A stretch of DNA of 64,000 nt, taken from contig OX465601.1 in the NCBI GenBank assembly GCA_950022295.1, forward strand, positions 70,007,501-70,071,500. Reading direction: 5' to 3'. This DNA comes from Bromus sterilis (taxonomy: Eukaryota > Streptophyta > Magnoliopsida > Poales > Poaceae). A program made the translations under genes and the position numbers. Shown one piece after another: positions 37,687 through 47,418 of this stretch; position 1 is the stretch's first letter; each line of letters starts with the position of its first letter. Below the pieces are notes generated by a model. That model made no database searches. It worked only from the letters and a program-made list of their open reading frames with translations, and had not been told where the DNA came from.

Positions 37687-37874
37687 TCACTTCATAAGAG
37701 GTGAGACTTCTTGTTCTATATATCACCGGTTTGTTGGTAAGACTTGATCAACCTTACTAGTGAGCTTGTTTTATATAGGTAAAAAGTTAAGCTTGTTATG
37801 TTTTCATTTGCTTTAGCTTTTATTCTCTTTGCTGTACCAAGTTTTTGTGTTTTTGAAGCTTCACAATACTAACC

Positions 37875-38374
37875 ATCCAGGTAGTCAAATCATGTGTAGG
37901 GCATTTCTTAACAAGAGATTTCATACGTTCCCAAGCTTGGGCAACGTGTTCATTATCCAATTGCCTAAAATTCATAATGTTGCTCCTCAATTGGATAATT
38001 TTAGCAGGTGGGTAATAATTCTCAATAAAGCATCTTTGCACTTATCCCAAGAATCTATGCTATTCCTAGGCAAAGATTGAAACCAGATTTAAGCTCCGTC
38101 CCTCAAAGAGAAAGGAAAAAAGATTGAGCTTAACAACATCGCCTTCTACTTCTTTATACTTTTGCATATCACATAATTCAACAAAATTATTCAAGTGTAA
38201 AGCAGCATCATCTCCAGCACCAGAGAATTGATCTCTCATAACAAGGTTTAGCAAAGCAGGTTTAATTTCATAAAAGGTAGCTGAAGTGGCAGGTGTGGCA
38301 ATAGGAGTTCAGATAAAGTCTTTGTTGTTGTGACTGGTGAAGTCACACAACTTGGTGTTTTCAGTGGAACCCAT
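37875..38374 (-). pseudogene. Element B gag, N-terminal remnant
   Basis: From an ATG at 38374 (MGSTENTKLCDF) the sequence reads a Gypsy gag start: LLNLVMRDQFSGAGDDAALHL, LNNFVELCDM, then YYPPAKIIQLRSNIMNF and HVAQAWERMKSLVKKCPTHD. A stop near 38300, a frameshift and a stop near 38066 break it. It ends abruptly at the junction with G (about 37873), mid-gag. It is not close to the C/D/G gag, so B is a different family. Confidence 0.8.
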
Positions 38375-38510
38375 AGTAGCAGCAAGTGTGGCAGATTTTT
38401 TTTGTAATTTTTGATATAAGACACAAAGATAAAAACAGAAAGGTAAACTAACAAGACTAAAAAGTAAAGGTAAAAGGTAGTGGGAAACTCCCCTATCTTA
38501 TCACTCGGAG

Positions 38511-38528
38511 TCCCCGGCAACGGCGCCA
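38511..38528 (-). other. Element B primer binding site (tRNA-Asp)
   Basis: TCCCCGGCAACGGCGCCA, 10 bp from the 5' LTR at 38539. Confidence 0.85.
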
Positions 38529-38538
38529 GAAACTTACT

Positions 38539-40195
38539 TGATGGCGTGGAGGTGATAATGGCTTCTCGCCCTTCGTTTGTTACCCAAAGTGGAAGGTAAG
38601 AAGTAGGATAGCAGTAAATTTCCCCTATGTAGAGGATAGGGTTTGTCTCCCGTAGGACTCCGACAATGATAAGTAGGTGGTTCGGCAAGTGATGCGCCGT
38701 CTGAAAAGAATCACTTGCTTCTCCTGGACCTGCACACGACACAAATAACTTTGCTCCCAACGAAGTCCAGAGAGGTTGTCAATCTCTTCGGTCTTGTTGT
38801 TTACAAAGGATAAAAAACAAGGGATAATGATAATGATAACAACTGAAAGTAAAAACTAGAAAATAAATGAGCGTGTAAACAATAATGAGAATATGGACCG
38901 GGGTCCCGTGATGTTCACTAGTGATGTCTCTCTCCCAAAAGACGATAAAACTGCTATGCGGGGTAAACAAATTACTGACGGGCAATTGACAGGATTATAA
39001 ACGCACCGCAATGCTAACTATGCTACAAAAGAAAGGAAGAGGCTCAAAAGCATGGGCAGTATGCCAAAATAATTAGACCGAAATCCATCTGCATCTACTA
39101 CTAATCATCCACCTTGAGATATCTATCCAAAACATCTCGCTGGTATTAAGTTGCGAGCCCACCCAAAGTGTAAACCCAAAGCAACAGACAACTGCATTAA
39201 AAAGAACTTTGCGTAAAGTAAAAAATCCTTGCAACGCGATTACAAGCACCGTTGTTTCCCCCCCTTGTGGCCACAGCGCATCCCCTAGACTCATGTTTCT
39301 GTCACTCAAGCGTGTCATCAAGGGGCATGTACCCACAATCGAGCATAACATTCCCTCTTGGAGTTACTACCTACCACTTGGCCAAAGCAATAAACAATAA
39401 CGGAGAACATGCAAAAAATACTTCGGAACAAAAATACAAAAGATAAAAACCAATTATATTACCCTATCACAATCTGAACATAATCTCATAATCCATCAGA
39501 TCCCATCAAACTCAGCATAGCAAAAGAAACAAGATTACATATGTGCCTCGATCATGTAGGGCAGCTCACGAGGTCTAAACCATGAAGAACAAAGAGGGGA
39601 GGAGAACATCACATAGCTACTGGTCACACACCCATGGTCCAAAGGAAACTACTCACGGCACATCCGGGAAGCGTCCATGGTGGAGGAGAAGCTCCCGAAG
39701 GTCGATCCTCCCTCCGGCAGGGTGCCGGGAAGGGTCCTGACGGTGCTCCCGATCTTGGAAGCGCGGCGGCAGCGAAACAGAGGCGAGTTTGCGAAATAGG
39801 GTTCTGTCTTCGGAGGTTTCCCGTGACGGAGATTAAATAGGCGAAGGGGGGAAGCCAGGGGCACCAGGAGTCCAGGCGCCCCCCTTGCGCGGCCAGGCCC
39901 CTGTCCGCGCCAGGTGGCCGCCTGGGCACGTGGTGGTGGCCCCCCGTCCCTCCTTCGGGGCTCTAGAAGCTTCTGGTACGCTGATTTTTTATCTGATTTT
40001 CCCGGATTTTTGGAGAACTTTTTATATGGGGGAAAAATGAAATAGAAAAACAGCAAAAAAACAGAAACTGGCACTGGGGTGCACTGAGTTAATAGGTTTG
40101 TCCAAATATGATCAAAAGTGTATCTAGATCATAGCATTATCACACAAAACATGCATGGAGCGAGCAGAAATTATCGATACGTTTAGGACGTATCA
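38539..40195 (-). repeat. Element B 5' LTR
   Basis: TGATGGCGTGGAGGTGATAATGG to GATACGTTTAGGACGTATCA, 1657 bp uninterrupted, then TSD GTATC. It serves as the reference that reveals the S2 and S3 insertions in its partner. A GC-rich block (39840-39960) and TATTTAAT box (near 39831) are present. Confidence 0.9.
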
Positions 40196-40200
40196 GTATC

Positions 40201-41515
40201 CTCGCATCTCTGCAAAACTTTATTAAGATTGTGGAGACAGTGGTCAAAGGAAGTTCCATAGACGGAGAAATCGTCCATGAAAACTTCCACAATCTCCTCA
40301 CAGAAACCATGAAAAATGGCAGACATGCATCTCTGAAAGGTAGCAGGTGCATTGCATAAACCAAAAGGCATACGCCTGTAAGCATAAGTACTGTAGGGAC
40401 ACGTGAAAGTGGTCTTCTATTGATCGGCAGTGTTAAAGTGAATTTGAGAGAAGCCAGAGTACCCGTCAAGATAGCAAAAGTGGGTGCTTTTAGACAACCT
40501 CTCAAGCATCTAATCAATAAAGGGAAGAGGGTAGGGGTCCTTCCTGGTTGCCTTGTTCAACTTCCTGTAATCAATATACATCCTATATCCAATAACAACT
40601 CTTTGAGGTATTAGTTCATTTTTATCATTAGGAACAACAGTCATACCTACTTTCTTAGAAACACAATGAACTGGACTTACCCACCTACTATCAGCTATAG
40701 GATAGATGATACCTGCGGCTAGAAGCTTGAGAATCTCAGTCCTAACCACGTCCTTCATCCTTGGGCTCAGCCGTCATTGATGATCAACAACTGGCTTAGC
40801 GTCGGGCTCGATATTGATAGTGTGTTTGCAAATCGATGGACTAATCCCCTTAAGGTCATCAAGGGTATAGCCCAAGGCATCACGAAGTCTGCGAAGTGTC
40901 TCCAATAACCGCTCTTCTTCAAATCCTCAAAGGTTAGCATTGATAATAACAGGATATATTTTCTTTTCATCTAAATAAGTGTACTTGAGCGTATCGGGAA
41001 CAAACATCGGGTCTTCTTTTGGTTGTGCTAGGATTCCTAAAGGTTCAACCGGAAGGTTGTGCCTCAGGATAGCAGTTTGTCTTGTGAAAATTTCGTCTAA
41101 CTCATTTCTCTCCTGCATTTTCATATCATTCTCGTGGTCTTCCATATATTGTTGCAAAGGATCATTAGGAGAAATAGCAATGGAAGCAATATCTTCAATA
41201 ATTTTATCATCACTAGGTAAATTAGTACCACGAGGCTGCTTGGAGAATTTAGAAAAGATAAATTCATATGGCTCACCATTGAATTCAACAAAAACTTTAC
41301 CTTTTGCAGTCTATTATAGCTCCACAAGTTTTGAGGAAAGGCCTACCAAAAATAATAGGGCAAAAACTATCTTGCAGTGAACCAAGTACTAGAAAAGTCG
41401 ATAGGATATTTTACCTTTCCACATAGGACTTCAACATCTTTCACAATCCCAATGGGAGAGATAGTTTCTTTGTTTAGATAAATAGTAACATCAACCTCTT
41501 CAAGTTCACAGGGTG
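40201..41515 (-). pseudogene. Element A protease-RT region (between B and D)
   Basis: From 41515 the frame continues the protease interrupted by D and then a linker (LPVEPLGILAQPKEDPMFVP at about 41080). The RT starts near 40760: KDVVRTEILKLLAAGIIYPI, SRWVSPVHCVSKKVGM, YRMYIDYRKLNKATRKD, YPLPFID. A TAG at 40510 replaces the following Gln codon. Next come MPFGLCNAPATFQRCM and the catalytic FMDDFSVYG (40371-40270). The frame stops at RCEDT, where B is inserted, and resumes at 6052. Confidence 0.88.
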
Positions 41516-41520
41516 ATATC

Positions 41521-42907
41521 TAATGACCCTCAACTGTAGGGGATCGATTGTAGTGTTCTCGCGGGTAAGTTAACCCAATTTATTGATTAGACACAAGGGG
41601 AGCCAAAGAGTATTTATAAGCTTACACAGTTGAGTTGTCAATTCAATCGCACCTAAAATATGCTTGCTTGCAACAAAGTATTAATAGCAACTGTGATATG
41701 ATAGTCATAGTGATAACGACGAAATCAAAACAACGAAAAGTAACAACTAGTGACCAGCAGGATTAAAAACATTGTAGGCTAGGGAGATGGATGGTCGGGC
41801 GTTGCATGAATAAGAATGAACATGTAATAAATTCTAACACGGGGTAAGGCACATAGAAAAACAATGATCACCTAGGCAAATATCAAACATTAGGCATGTA
41901 TCCCGTGGGTAGTTGTGCGTGCTTGCAATAATAACTTGCACAACATCTTTTGTCCTACCATCCCGCTACGAACGGGGCCAAAAGGAACTTATGGAGATTA
42001 AGGTGCTCCTGTCAAAGAGCACCGGAACAAAGCAATAAACTCAATGGACACATGGAATCCTCAAATTGTGGACCATACCCTTTGGTGTCCCAAGCTGTCA
42101 CCTTTGGGATCGCCGGTTTTGGACCATAATAGGTGCATACAACTCATAGATAGGATCTCGAACATAAATATACTCATGAAAACATAAGTCGTTCAGATCT
42201 GAAAACATGACACTCGGGCCCAAAGTGACAAGCATTAAAAACAACAAGTTGTAGCAAAGATGATAAACATCAAAGTAGATGATAGGCAACATGCCCCCAA
42301 ATTCTGACGAACTATTACATGATCAATCTCATCCAATCCCTACCATACCCTTTGCCTACAGCAGGGAATTACTCACACATGTGAAGAGAAGTCATGGAGG
42401 GATGATGGATTGGTGATGGTGATGACGATGGCGACGATCTCCCCTCTCTGGAGTCCAAATCAGCCTCCAGATTAGCCCTCTCGAAGAAGAACAGAGGTTG
42501 GCGGCGGCTCCGCGACGGGTTCTGGAAAAGCGACTTCTGTTTCTGAGTTTCCCCGTCACGGGAATAAATAGGAGTCGAGGTAGGTCACCATGGGAGGGTG
42601 GAGTCGCCCAGGCGGCCAGCTGGCGCGGCCCCACCCCTGGCCACGCCAGCAGGGCGGCTTCCCCTCCCTGGCTGCCCTCTCGTCCCACTTCTGGCTCCGG
42701 GCTCCTTCGGGTGCGTGGATTTTTTGTAATTTTTCTGGGAATTTTCTGAGATGTCCAAAAATCCATTTTCCTGCGCACAATAAAACCATACAAACAGATC
42801 TGCTGAAAACAGCGTCAATCCGGGTTAGTTTAGTTCAAATCATGCAAGAATGAGGGCAAAACAATAGCAAACGTGTTTGGAAAAGTAGATACGTTTGAGA
42901 CGTATCA
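41521..42907 (-). repeat. Element D 3' LTR
   Basis: It begins TAATGACCCTCAACTGTAGG (the expected TGATGACC with G changed to A) and ends GATACGTTTGAGACGTATCA, 1387 bp. TATA-like TATTTATT at 42563-42570 on the minus strand; GAT-rich stretch near 42410-42440. Confidence 0.9.
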
Positions 42908-42921
42908 ACTCCCCCAAGCTT
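42908..42921 (-). other. Element D polypurine tract
   Basis: ACTCCCCCAAGCTT directly next to the 3' LTR (AAGCTTGGGGGAGT on the element strand). Confidence 0.8.
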
Positions 42922-44701
42922 AGCCTATTGCTTGTCCTCAAGCAATTCAGTTCAACGAACTGGACGCGACAAAGAAAACTTTGACAAACTCTTTTGCTTC
43001 ATAAGATGTATATAAGCCGGTACTACGAAAAGAGTTTAGCAAGTATCAAAACAATGCTATGAGGACAATGCACGAAGCAATCCTTCTTTCAAGTGACCAA
43101 TCACAAACAACCTAAAGTAAATAATATGCTGCCAAAAATCAAGAAAAGATTACAATGCACTAGCCTGAACATACTAGAGTGGTATCTCGCTAGCCTCCAT
43201 GAGTGAGGCAAAACATAAATGCAGAAACTCCTCCGGAGTTTTAAAGGATACTAGAACTAAGAATTTCAGACTAGCAATATCACAACCATGCAAAAGACAA
43301 TGTAATACTTTGGGACAATGCATGTTACACTAAGAATGACAATTATGCTCTCAATAGTTGGTGCTTTGAAGAAAGAAGGGGGAACTCTCGAACCGTAGCT
43401 TTTTGAAGGCAAGATTGAAAACTCGTGAATGGAAGCAAAGACTAAAACATGTGCCAGAGCTCTTGGTTTTGAAAACAGAGACAACATTCTTTTGAGAGGT
43501 GCAACTTTCCAGTCAACGGTGAACGATAAAGGTCTCTCAATATCTCCCATGCCAACCATATTAATGCTTTTTGCTTACACTTGTTCCCTTATCCATAAAT
43601 CCTTTGATGATCTATGGAACCTTTTATTTTGCCTCAAGTATGGAAGGAGGATATCGTTCCATCTATCATTAGCAGCATTTGGTCCATTTTATCCCATAAT
43701 CAATTATGGGGGAGGTGTAACTCTTTCTTTTTAATTTGACTAGTTAAAACTTCTGTCAAAATATTTTTGGCATGGTAGATACTGATTTTCCCTCACCGCA
43801 CCATGAGCTTGTACGGTTACAAAATGGAAGCTTTTGAATAAATTTCGAGATGGCACAAGGAAGTCTAAGTTAGGAGTGGCCGGTAAATACCACATATAGG
43901 TAGGTATGATGGACTCAAGTGGAATATCTGGTTTGAAAAGGAGTTTGGATACACAAGCAGAATTCCACTTAGTGCGAGTGAAGGCTAGCAAAAGACTCGG
44001 AAGCGACCAACTAGAGAGCAATAATTGTAATAAACATGCAGAGCGACAAAGCAACATTGAATCGTGCGTGAAAGTGATATGACTATTCTGAAATAAAAAG
44101 GTCATCAAGGCATGATAGACATTTTATTCATAAACATGTGTGAACATGTGCCAAGTCAATCCAAGAATTCTCCGAAGGGAAATACCACTTCAATATGCTA
44201 AACCATGAACAATGCAATGCATGTAATCATTTCAACAACATAATATGCACCCTAGCTATTTGAGATCAGCCACAAGGACAACATGAACACTGGGAAAGCA
44301 TTGTAATCGTAGCAATATGTCGCTACAAGCTGGTCTCTAGATCATAAGTACATGCATATGTACAAAAGTAGAAACAAGAAGAGTTCATACCGGTTTTCCT
44401 TGTTGCTTCCCTTTTGTTGATCTTCGTCATTACTTCCTTGTCACTTGCACGACCGAACACGGGAAATATATAATCAAAGGCCATCACGGACTCGAGCTGA
44501 ACTCTGAAAACAAAGCAAACTAAAGAGGGAAATGAAATCTTTTTGGGTTTTTCAAAGGTTTAACGAAAGAAAAAAATAAAAGAGAAATCTTTTTGTTGTT
44601 TTTGCAAATTAAAAGAACAAAGAAGAACGGGCAAAAACTTCGAAAAGATCAAAGCGAACAAAAAACCAGATAATTCAATGGAAAAGGGAGAAGGGCACGT
44701 A
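42922..44701 (-). other. Element D non-coding tail
   Basis: About 1.8 kb, the counterpart of 13392-15115 in C, with no recognisable domain. Compared with C it carries an extra stretch around 43490-43760 that is absent there; the ORF-like segment in it (43429-43734) is unique and unrecognised. Confidence 0.7.
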
Positions 44702-44714
44702 CTCCCCCAAGCTT
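44702..44714 (-). other. Second polypurine-tract copy, 27 bp after ORF2 stop (D)
   Basis: CTCCCCCAAGCTT, identical to 42909-42921 and 1793 bp away from it. Confidence 0.75.
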
Positions 44715-44836
44715 AGGCTTTTGGCCTAAGTTGGTGGCAGCTACTTCCCCCAGGAGCCTCCTGCTCCGGGGTAATGGTAAGTCCAAGGGTCGTATGAGCC
44801 CTCCGGTGCGTACACCGAAGTCCTCGGGTCCTCCCA

Positions 44837-45102
44837 TTTAACGCCCCGGCCACACCCACCGGTTCCCGGCGTACGCCTGGCGGGATCTAGACTGTCCCCA
44901 CAGACCAACACTAGTCTTTCCTGTGCACTTTGTCCTCACTCGTGCGCACCCGGGAACAACTTCCCGGTCGGTCACCCATCCTCAAATCGCTTCAAGCCAA
45001 GCACGCTTAACTTTGGAGTTCTTTGGATCTGGGCTCCCGGAAAAGAAGGTGCACCTTGTTGATATGAGTAGTCTATCATTCCTATTAAGTCAGGATGTCA
45101 CA
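44837..45102 (-). repeat. Cassandra 3' LTR
   Basis: 266 bp, starting TTTAACGCCCCGG where the partner has TGTAACGCCCCGG, so the terminal dinucleotide has decayed. Ends GATGTCACA. Confidence 0.88.
44960..45030 (-). ncRNA. 5S rRNA-derived segment in Cassandra 3' LTR
   Basis: Read on the minus strand: GAACTCCAAAGTTAAGCGTG (A-box zone), CTTGGCTTGAAGCG (divergent middle), then GGATGGGTGACCGACCGGGA (C-box zone and beyond). It is a fragment in a TRIM, not a 5S gene: the 5' third of 5S rRNA is not recognisable. Confidence 0.8.
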
Positions 45103-45244
45103 TACACCCCCACTCAAAGGAACCGATGTTCTCATCGGCCCACAGGAACGTTCCCTCTTGGCACACGTCTGTGCGTCCAGTGCCGACACATGTCCCACAT
45201 GTTCGCGCACTGACCCACACACGCCCGTATAACCGCAAGGGTCG

Positions 45245-45256
45245 GCTCTGATACCA
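45245..45256 (-). other. Cassandra primer binding site (initiator tRNA-Met)
   Basis: GCTCTGATACCA, reverse complement of TGGTATCAGAGC, 2 bp from the 5' LTR at 45259. Confidence 0.85.
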
Positions 45257-45258
45257 TT

Positions 45259-45524
45259 TGTAACGCCCCGGCCACACCCACCGGTTCCCGGCGTACGCCT
45301 GGCGGGATCTAGACTGTCGCCACAGACCAACACTAGTCTTTCCTGCGCACTTTGTCCTCACTCGTGCGCACCCGGGAACAACTTCCCGGTCGGTCACCCA
45401 TCCTCAAATCGCTCCAAGCCAAGCACGCTTAACTTTGGAGTTCTTTGGATCTGGGCTCCCGGAAAAGAAGGTGCACCTTGTTGATATGAGTAGTCTATCA
45501 TTCCTATTAAGCCAGGATGTCACA
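45259..45524 (-). repeat. Cassandra 5' LTR
   Basis: 266 bp, TGTAACGCCCCGG to GATGTCACA, differing from its partner at a handful of positions, for example CCGCCACAG against CCCCACAG-type changes in the CTGTC(C/G)CCACAG string. Confidence 0.88.
45383..45452 (-). ncRNA. 5S rRNA-derived segment in Cassandra 5' LTR
   Basis: The same 5S-like block as in the 3' LTR, with the GTTAAGCGTGCTTGG and GGATGGGTGACC strings intact and one visible change between them. Confidence 0.8.
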
Positions 45525-46645
45525 TACCATGAGGAAGGTCCCTCGTCCCAAGCAGAAGAAGACCCCTCACCCTGCTGGGTGAAGGTCTCCCCCTGGAAAG
45601 GTGGGAACTCACCATGCTCCTCCTCGTCGGGCACAACCCCCTCCATGGGGTTATGAAGTTGGTACTGAGCCATGAACACATCAAACTGGATATCTTTGAA
45701 GGACCATCCGTTCCTGCGAGTGTTATCAAACAAAAGTGGTGCGGGTAGACGGATCTCATGAGTAATGGTCCTCTCAAACCTCAAAATATAAACAAGGTTA
45801 CCAAACTAGGAAGTCATGGTAACAAACTTATGCCTCTTCATAGCAGCAAGATCAAGACTTGTGTATGAAAAGGGGACATCATCAGGATGCGGGGTGCGAT
45901 TAAGAGACTCAAGGATAAGTGTGGCATAAACACCACCATATAAATCGACCTTGTTACTGATCATAACAAGGCGCCGAGCAATTAAGGCACCCACATTATA
46001 ATCATTCTTATCAGAGAGGGCGTTCGCATAGATAGAGAAATATGGTGTAGAACCATTTCTCGTGTTGTCACGAGCCAACACCCCTCTAGCAATAAAGTAC
46101 GCGAAATACCCGAGGTGGGGAAACAAAATGTTGGAAATCTTTGTACGCCGAATGTCGGTCTCCTCCTGTCTACAAAGGGAGTTGAAGAGGGTCCTCAACT
46201 CGGGAGGCTGAGTGTTCATCTTTGCCGTCTGACAAGCGTTCGACACACCTATTATATCACAAAACTGTGCCAAAGACATGGTTATAAGATTGTTATAAAG
46301 TTTGAACTCGACGATTCCAGCATAATGGTTATAACAAAAACTGTTAACAAAGCAGGAGGTAAGCTTCTTATATTGTACCACACGGCATAATGCTAGCCGT
46401 GTCAAACCTGCATTGGCGCAAAGCCCATAGAATTCCTCCTTAATTCCCGCAGCTATAAGAAAATCATCACACGGATACATCATTGCAAATGATGGACTTG
46501 TGTCTTGCAACAACTCCAAGGACACATGATCTTCATTGTAGCTCACCCTAGCAGCTGAGGGTGAAGCTGCAGCTCTAGTAACTCGATCGGAGCGCTCGGG
46601 CTTCTTCTTCCCAAGCCACCCCTTTGCTTTTCCTAGCAAACTCAT

Positions 46646-47418
46646 TTATGAATTTTTTGACAATTCACAAAAACAAGGATTTAAAAAAAGTGAGTTGACG
46701 CAAACTACTCTACTCACTTACCTAAGGCATAAACTTGCATCAAAACTTGGAAAATAAATTTCTACACATGCATGCAAGCTCATCTAAACAGCACCAAGAA
46801 CTACTAAATACTCACAAATGAAGCCACCAATCAAAAATCTATTTGGAGGGGTGGAGGAGTAACATACCAGGGAGTATTTGCTCAAAATTTCAGCTCAAAT
46901 GGTGGGCTGTAGAGAGAGATCGAAAATCGCCTCCAAGAACAGCAGGAATGCAAGAATTGGAGCAGAACTCGTGTTTTTGGAGAGAGAGGAAGGAGGAGGA
47001 AGAAGACTTACCTGGACATGGGACCTATAGGCCCCAGGCGCCCTGTGGGCGCGACTAGGGGGCTGGCCGCCTGGGCCACTGGTGGGCCCCCTGGTCAGCC
47101 CCAGGTGCCTCTGGGTCACTCCCGGCATGGATTTTATTTCTGGAATTTTTCTGAAAACTTCACTGTTGAAAATTTTCTGGAATTCAAAAAGCTGCGAAAC
47201 TTTCTGAAAACTTGAAGCAGTGATTAGAATTGTGAAGCTTCAAAAACATATAAACTTGGTACAACAAGGAGAATAAAAGCTAAAGTGAATGAAAACATAA
47301 CAAGCTCTCCTTTTTGCCTATATAAAACATGCTAGCTAGCAAGGTTGATCAAGTCTTACCAACGAACCGGTGATATATAGAGAAAAAAGTCTCACCTCTT
47401 ATGAAGTGATCATTGCAC
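46646..47418 (-). promoter_or_regulatory. Spacer between protease and ORF2 in D
   Basis: No gene. It carries the same GC-rich block as C (47010-47110) and the same CAG/GTAAGT donor (47006-47014) followed by CTTCTTCCTCC on the minus strand. The acceptor position before the ORF2 ATG reads TTCAT instead of TTCAG. A second TTAGGTAAGTGAG lies near 46720. Confidence 0.45.

Larger units (their letters stand above)
33537..37873 (+). mobile_element. Element G: C/D-type retrotransposon, plus strand, 3' half deleted
   Basis: A 5' LTR (33537-34920), tRNA-Asp-type primer site, gag and protease run on the plus strand. Similarity to D's post-protease spacer stops near 37873, after GAAGCTTCACAATACTAA. There the sequence switches to minus-strand gag of B. 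ORF2, the 3' LTR and the right TSD are missing. One deletion that removed G's 3' part together with B's pol explains both gaps. Confidence 0.88.
6058..40195 (-). mobile_element. Element B: Gypsy LTR retrotransposon, heavily nested
   Basis: B lies inside A's reverse transcriptase. Its right (5') LTR is 38539-40195. Its left (3') LTR is in three pieces: 6058-6398, 8074-8300 and 10266-11361. The pieces sum to about 1664 bp against 1657 bp on the right. A tRNA-Asp primer site abuts the right LTR, so B reads on the minus strand. Surviving interior is 11362-11987, 32038-33536 and a gag remnant at 37875-38374; no pol is visible, probably lost in the deletion that also truncated G. B contains S2, S3, C (with E inside) and G. 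Confidence 0.88.
44837..45524 (-). mobile_element. Cassandra-type TRIM with 5S rRNA-like LTRs
   Basis: Two LTRs of 266 bp each (44837-45102, 45259-45524) enclose 156 bp holding only an iMet primer site (45245-45256) and a polypurine tract (about 45104-45114). TSD TCCCA (44832-44836) and TACCA (45525-45529) match at 4 of 5. On the minus strand each LTR contains AACTCCAAAGTTAAGCGTGC and GGATGGGTGACC, recognisable as 5S rRNA internal promoter sequence, the hallmark of Cassandra. It has no coding capacity and depends on other elements. Inserted in D's ORF2; C shows the uninterrupted site. Confidence 0.92.
44741..46645 (-). pseudogene. Element D ORF2, unknown retroelement protein, split by Cassandra
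   Basis: ATG at 46645 (MSLLGKAKGWLGKKKPE). The frame is open to a TAG at 45803-45805 (Gln position in C), continues to 45530, is interrupted by the Cassandra TRIM and ends at TAG 44741-44743 after TYPYPGAGG. Conserved with C: MMYPCDDFLIAAGIKEEFYG, ANAGLTRLALCRVVQYKKL, CDIIGVSN, GALIARRLV, NPMEGVVPDEE. D's copy shows that C's ORF2 is split by E. Without Cassandra it is about 400 codons. Function unknown; no catalytic triad, membrane span or zinc finger stands out. Confidence 0.78.

Noticed and set aside
45085..45397. 82- and 99-codon minus frames across Cassandra
   Set aside because: TRIMs lack coding capacity; the frames cross LTR and primer site and have no homologue I recognise.
44960..45452. 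Two functional 5S rRNA genes
   Set aside because: Only the internal-promoter zones match; the 5' third is missing and both copies are parts of TRIM LTRs.
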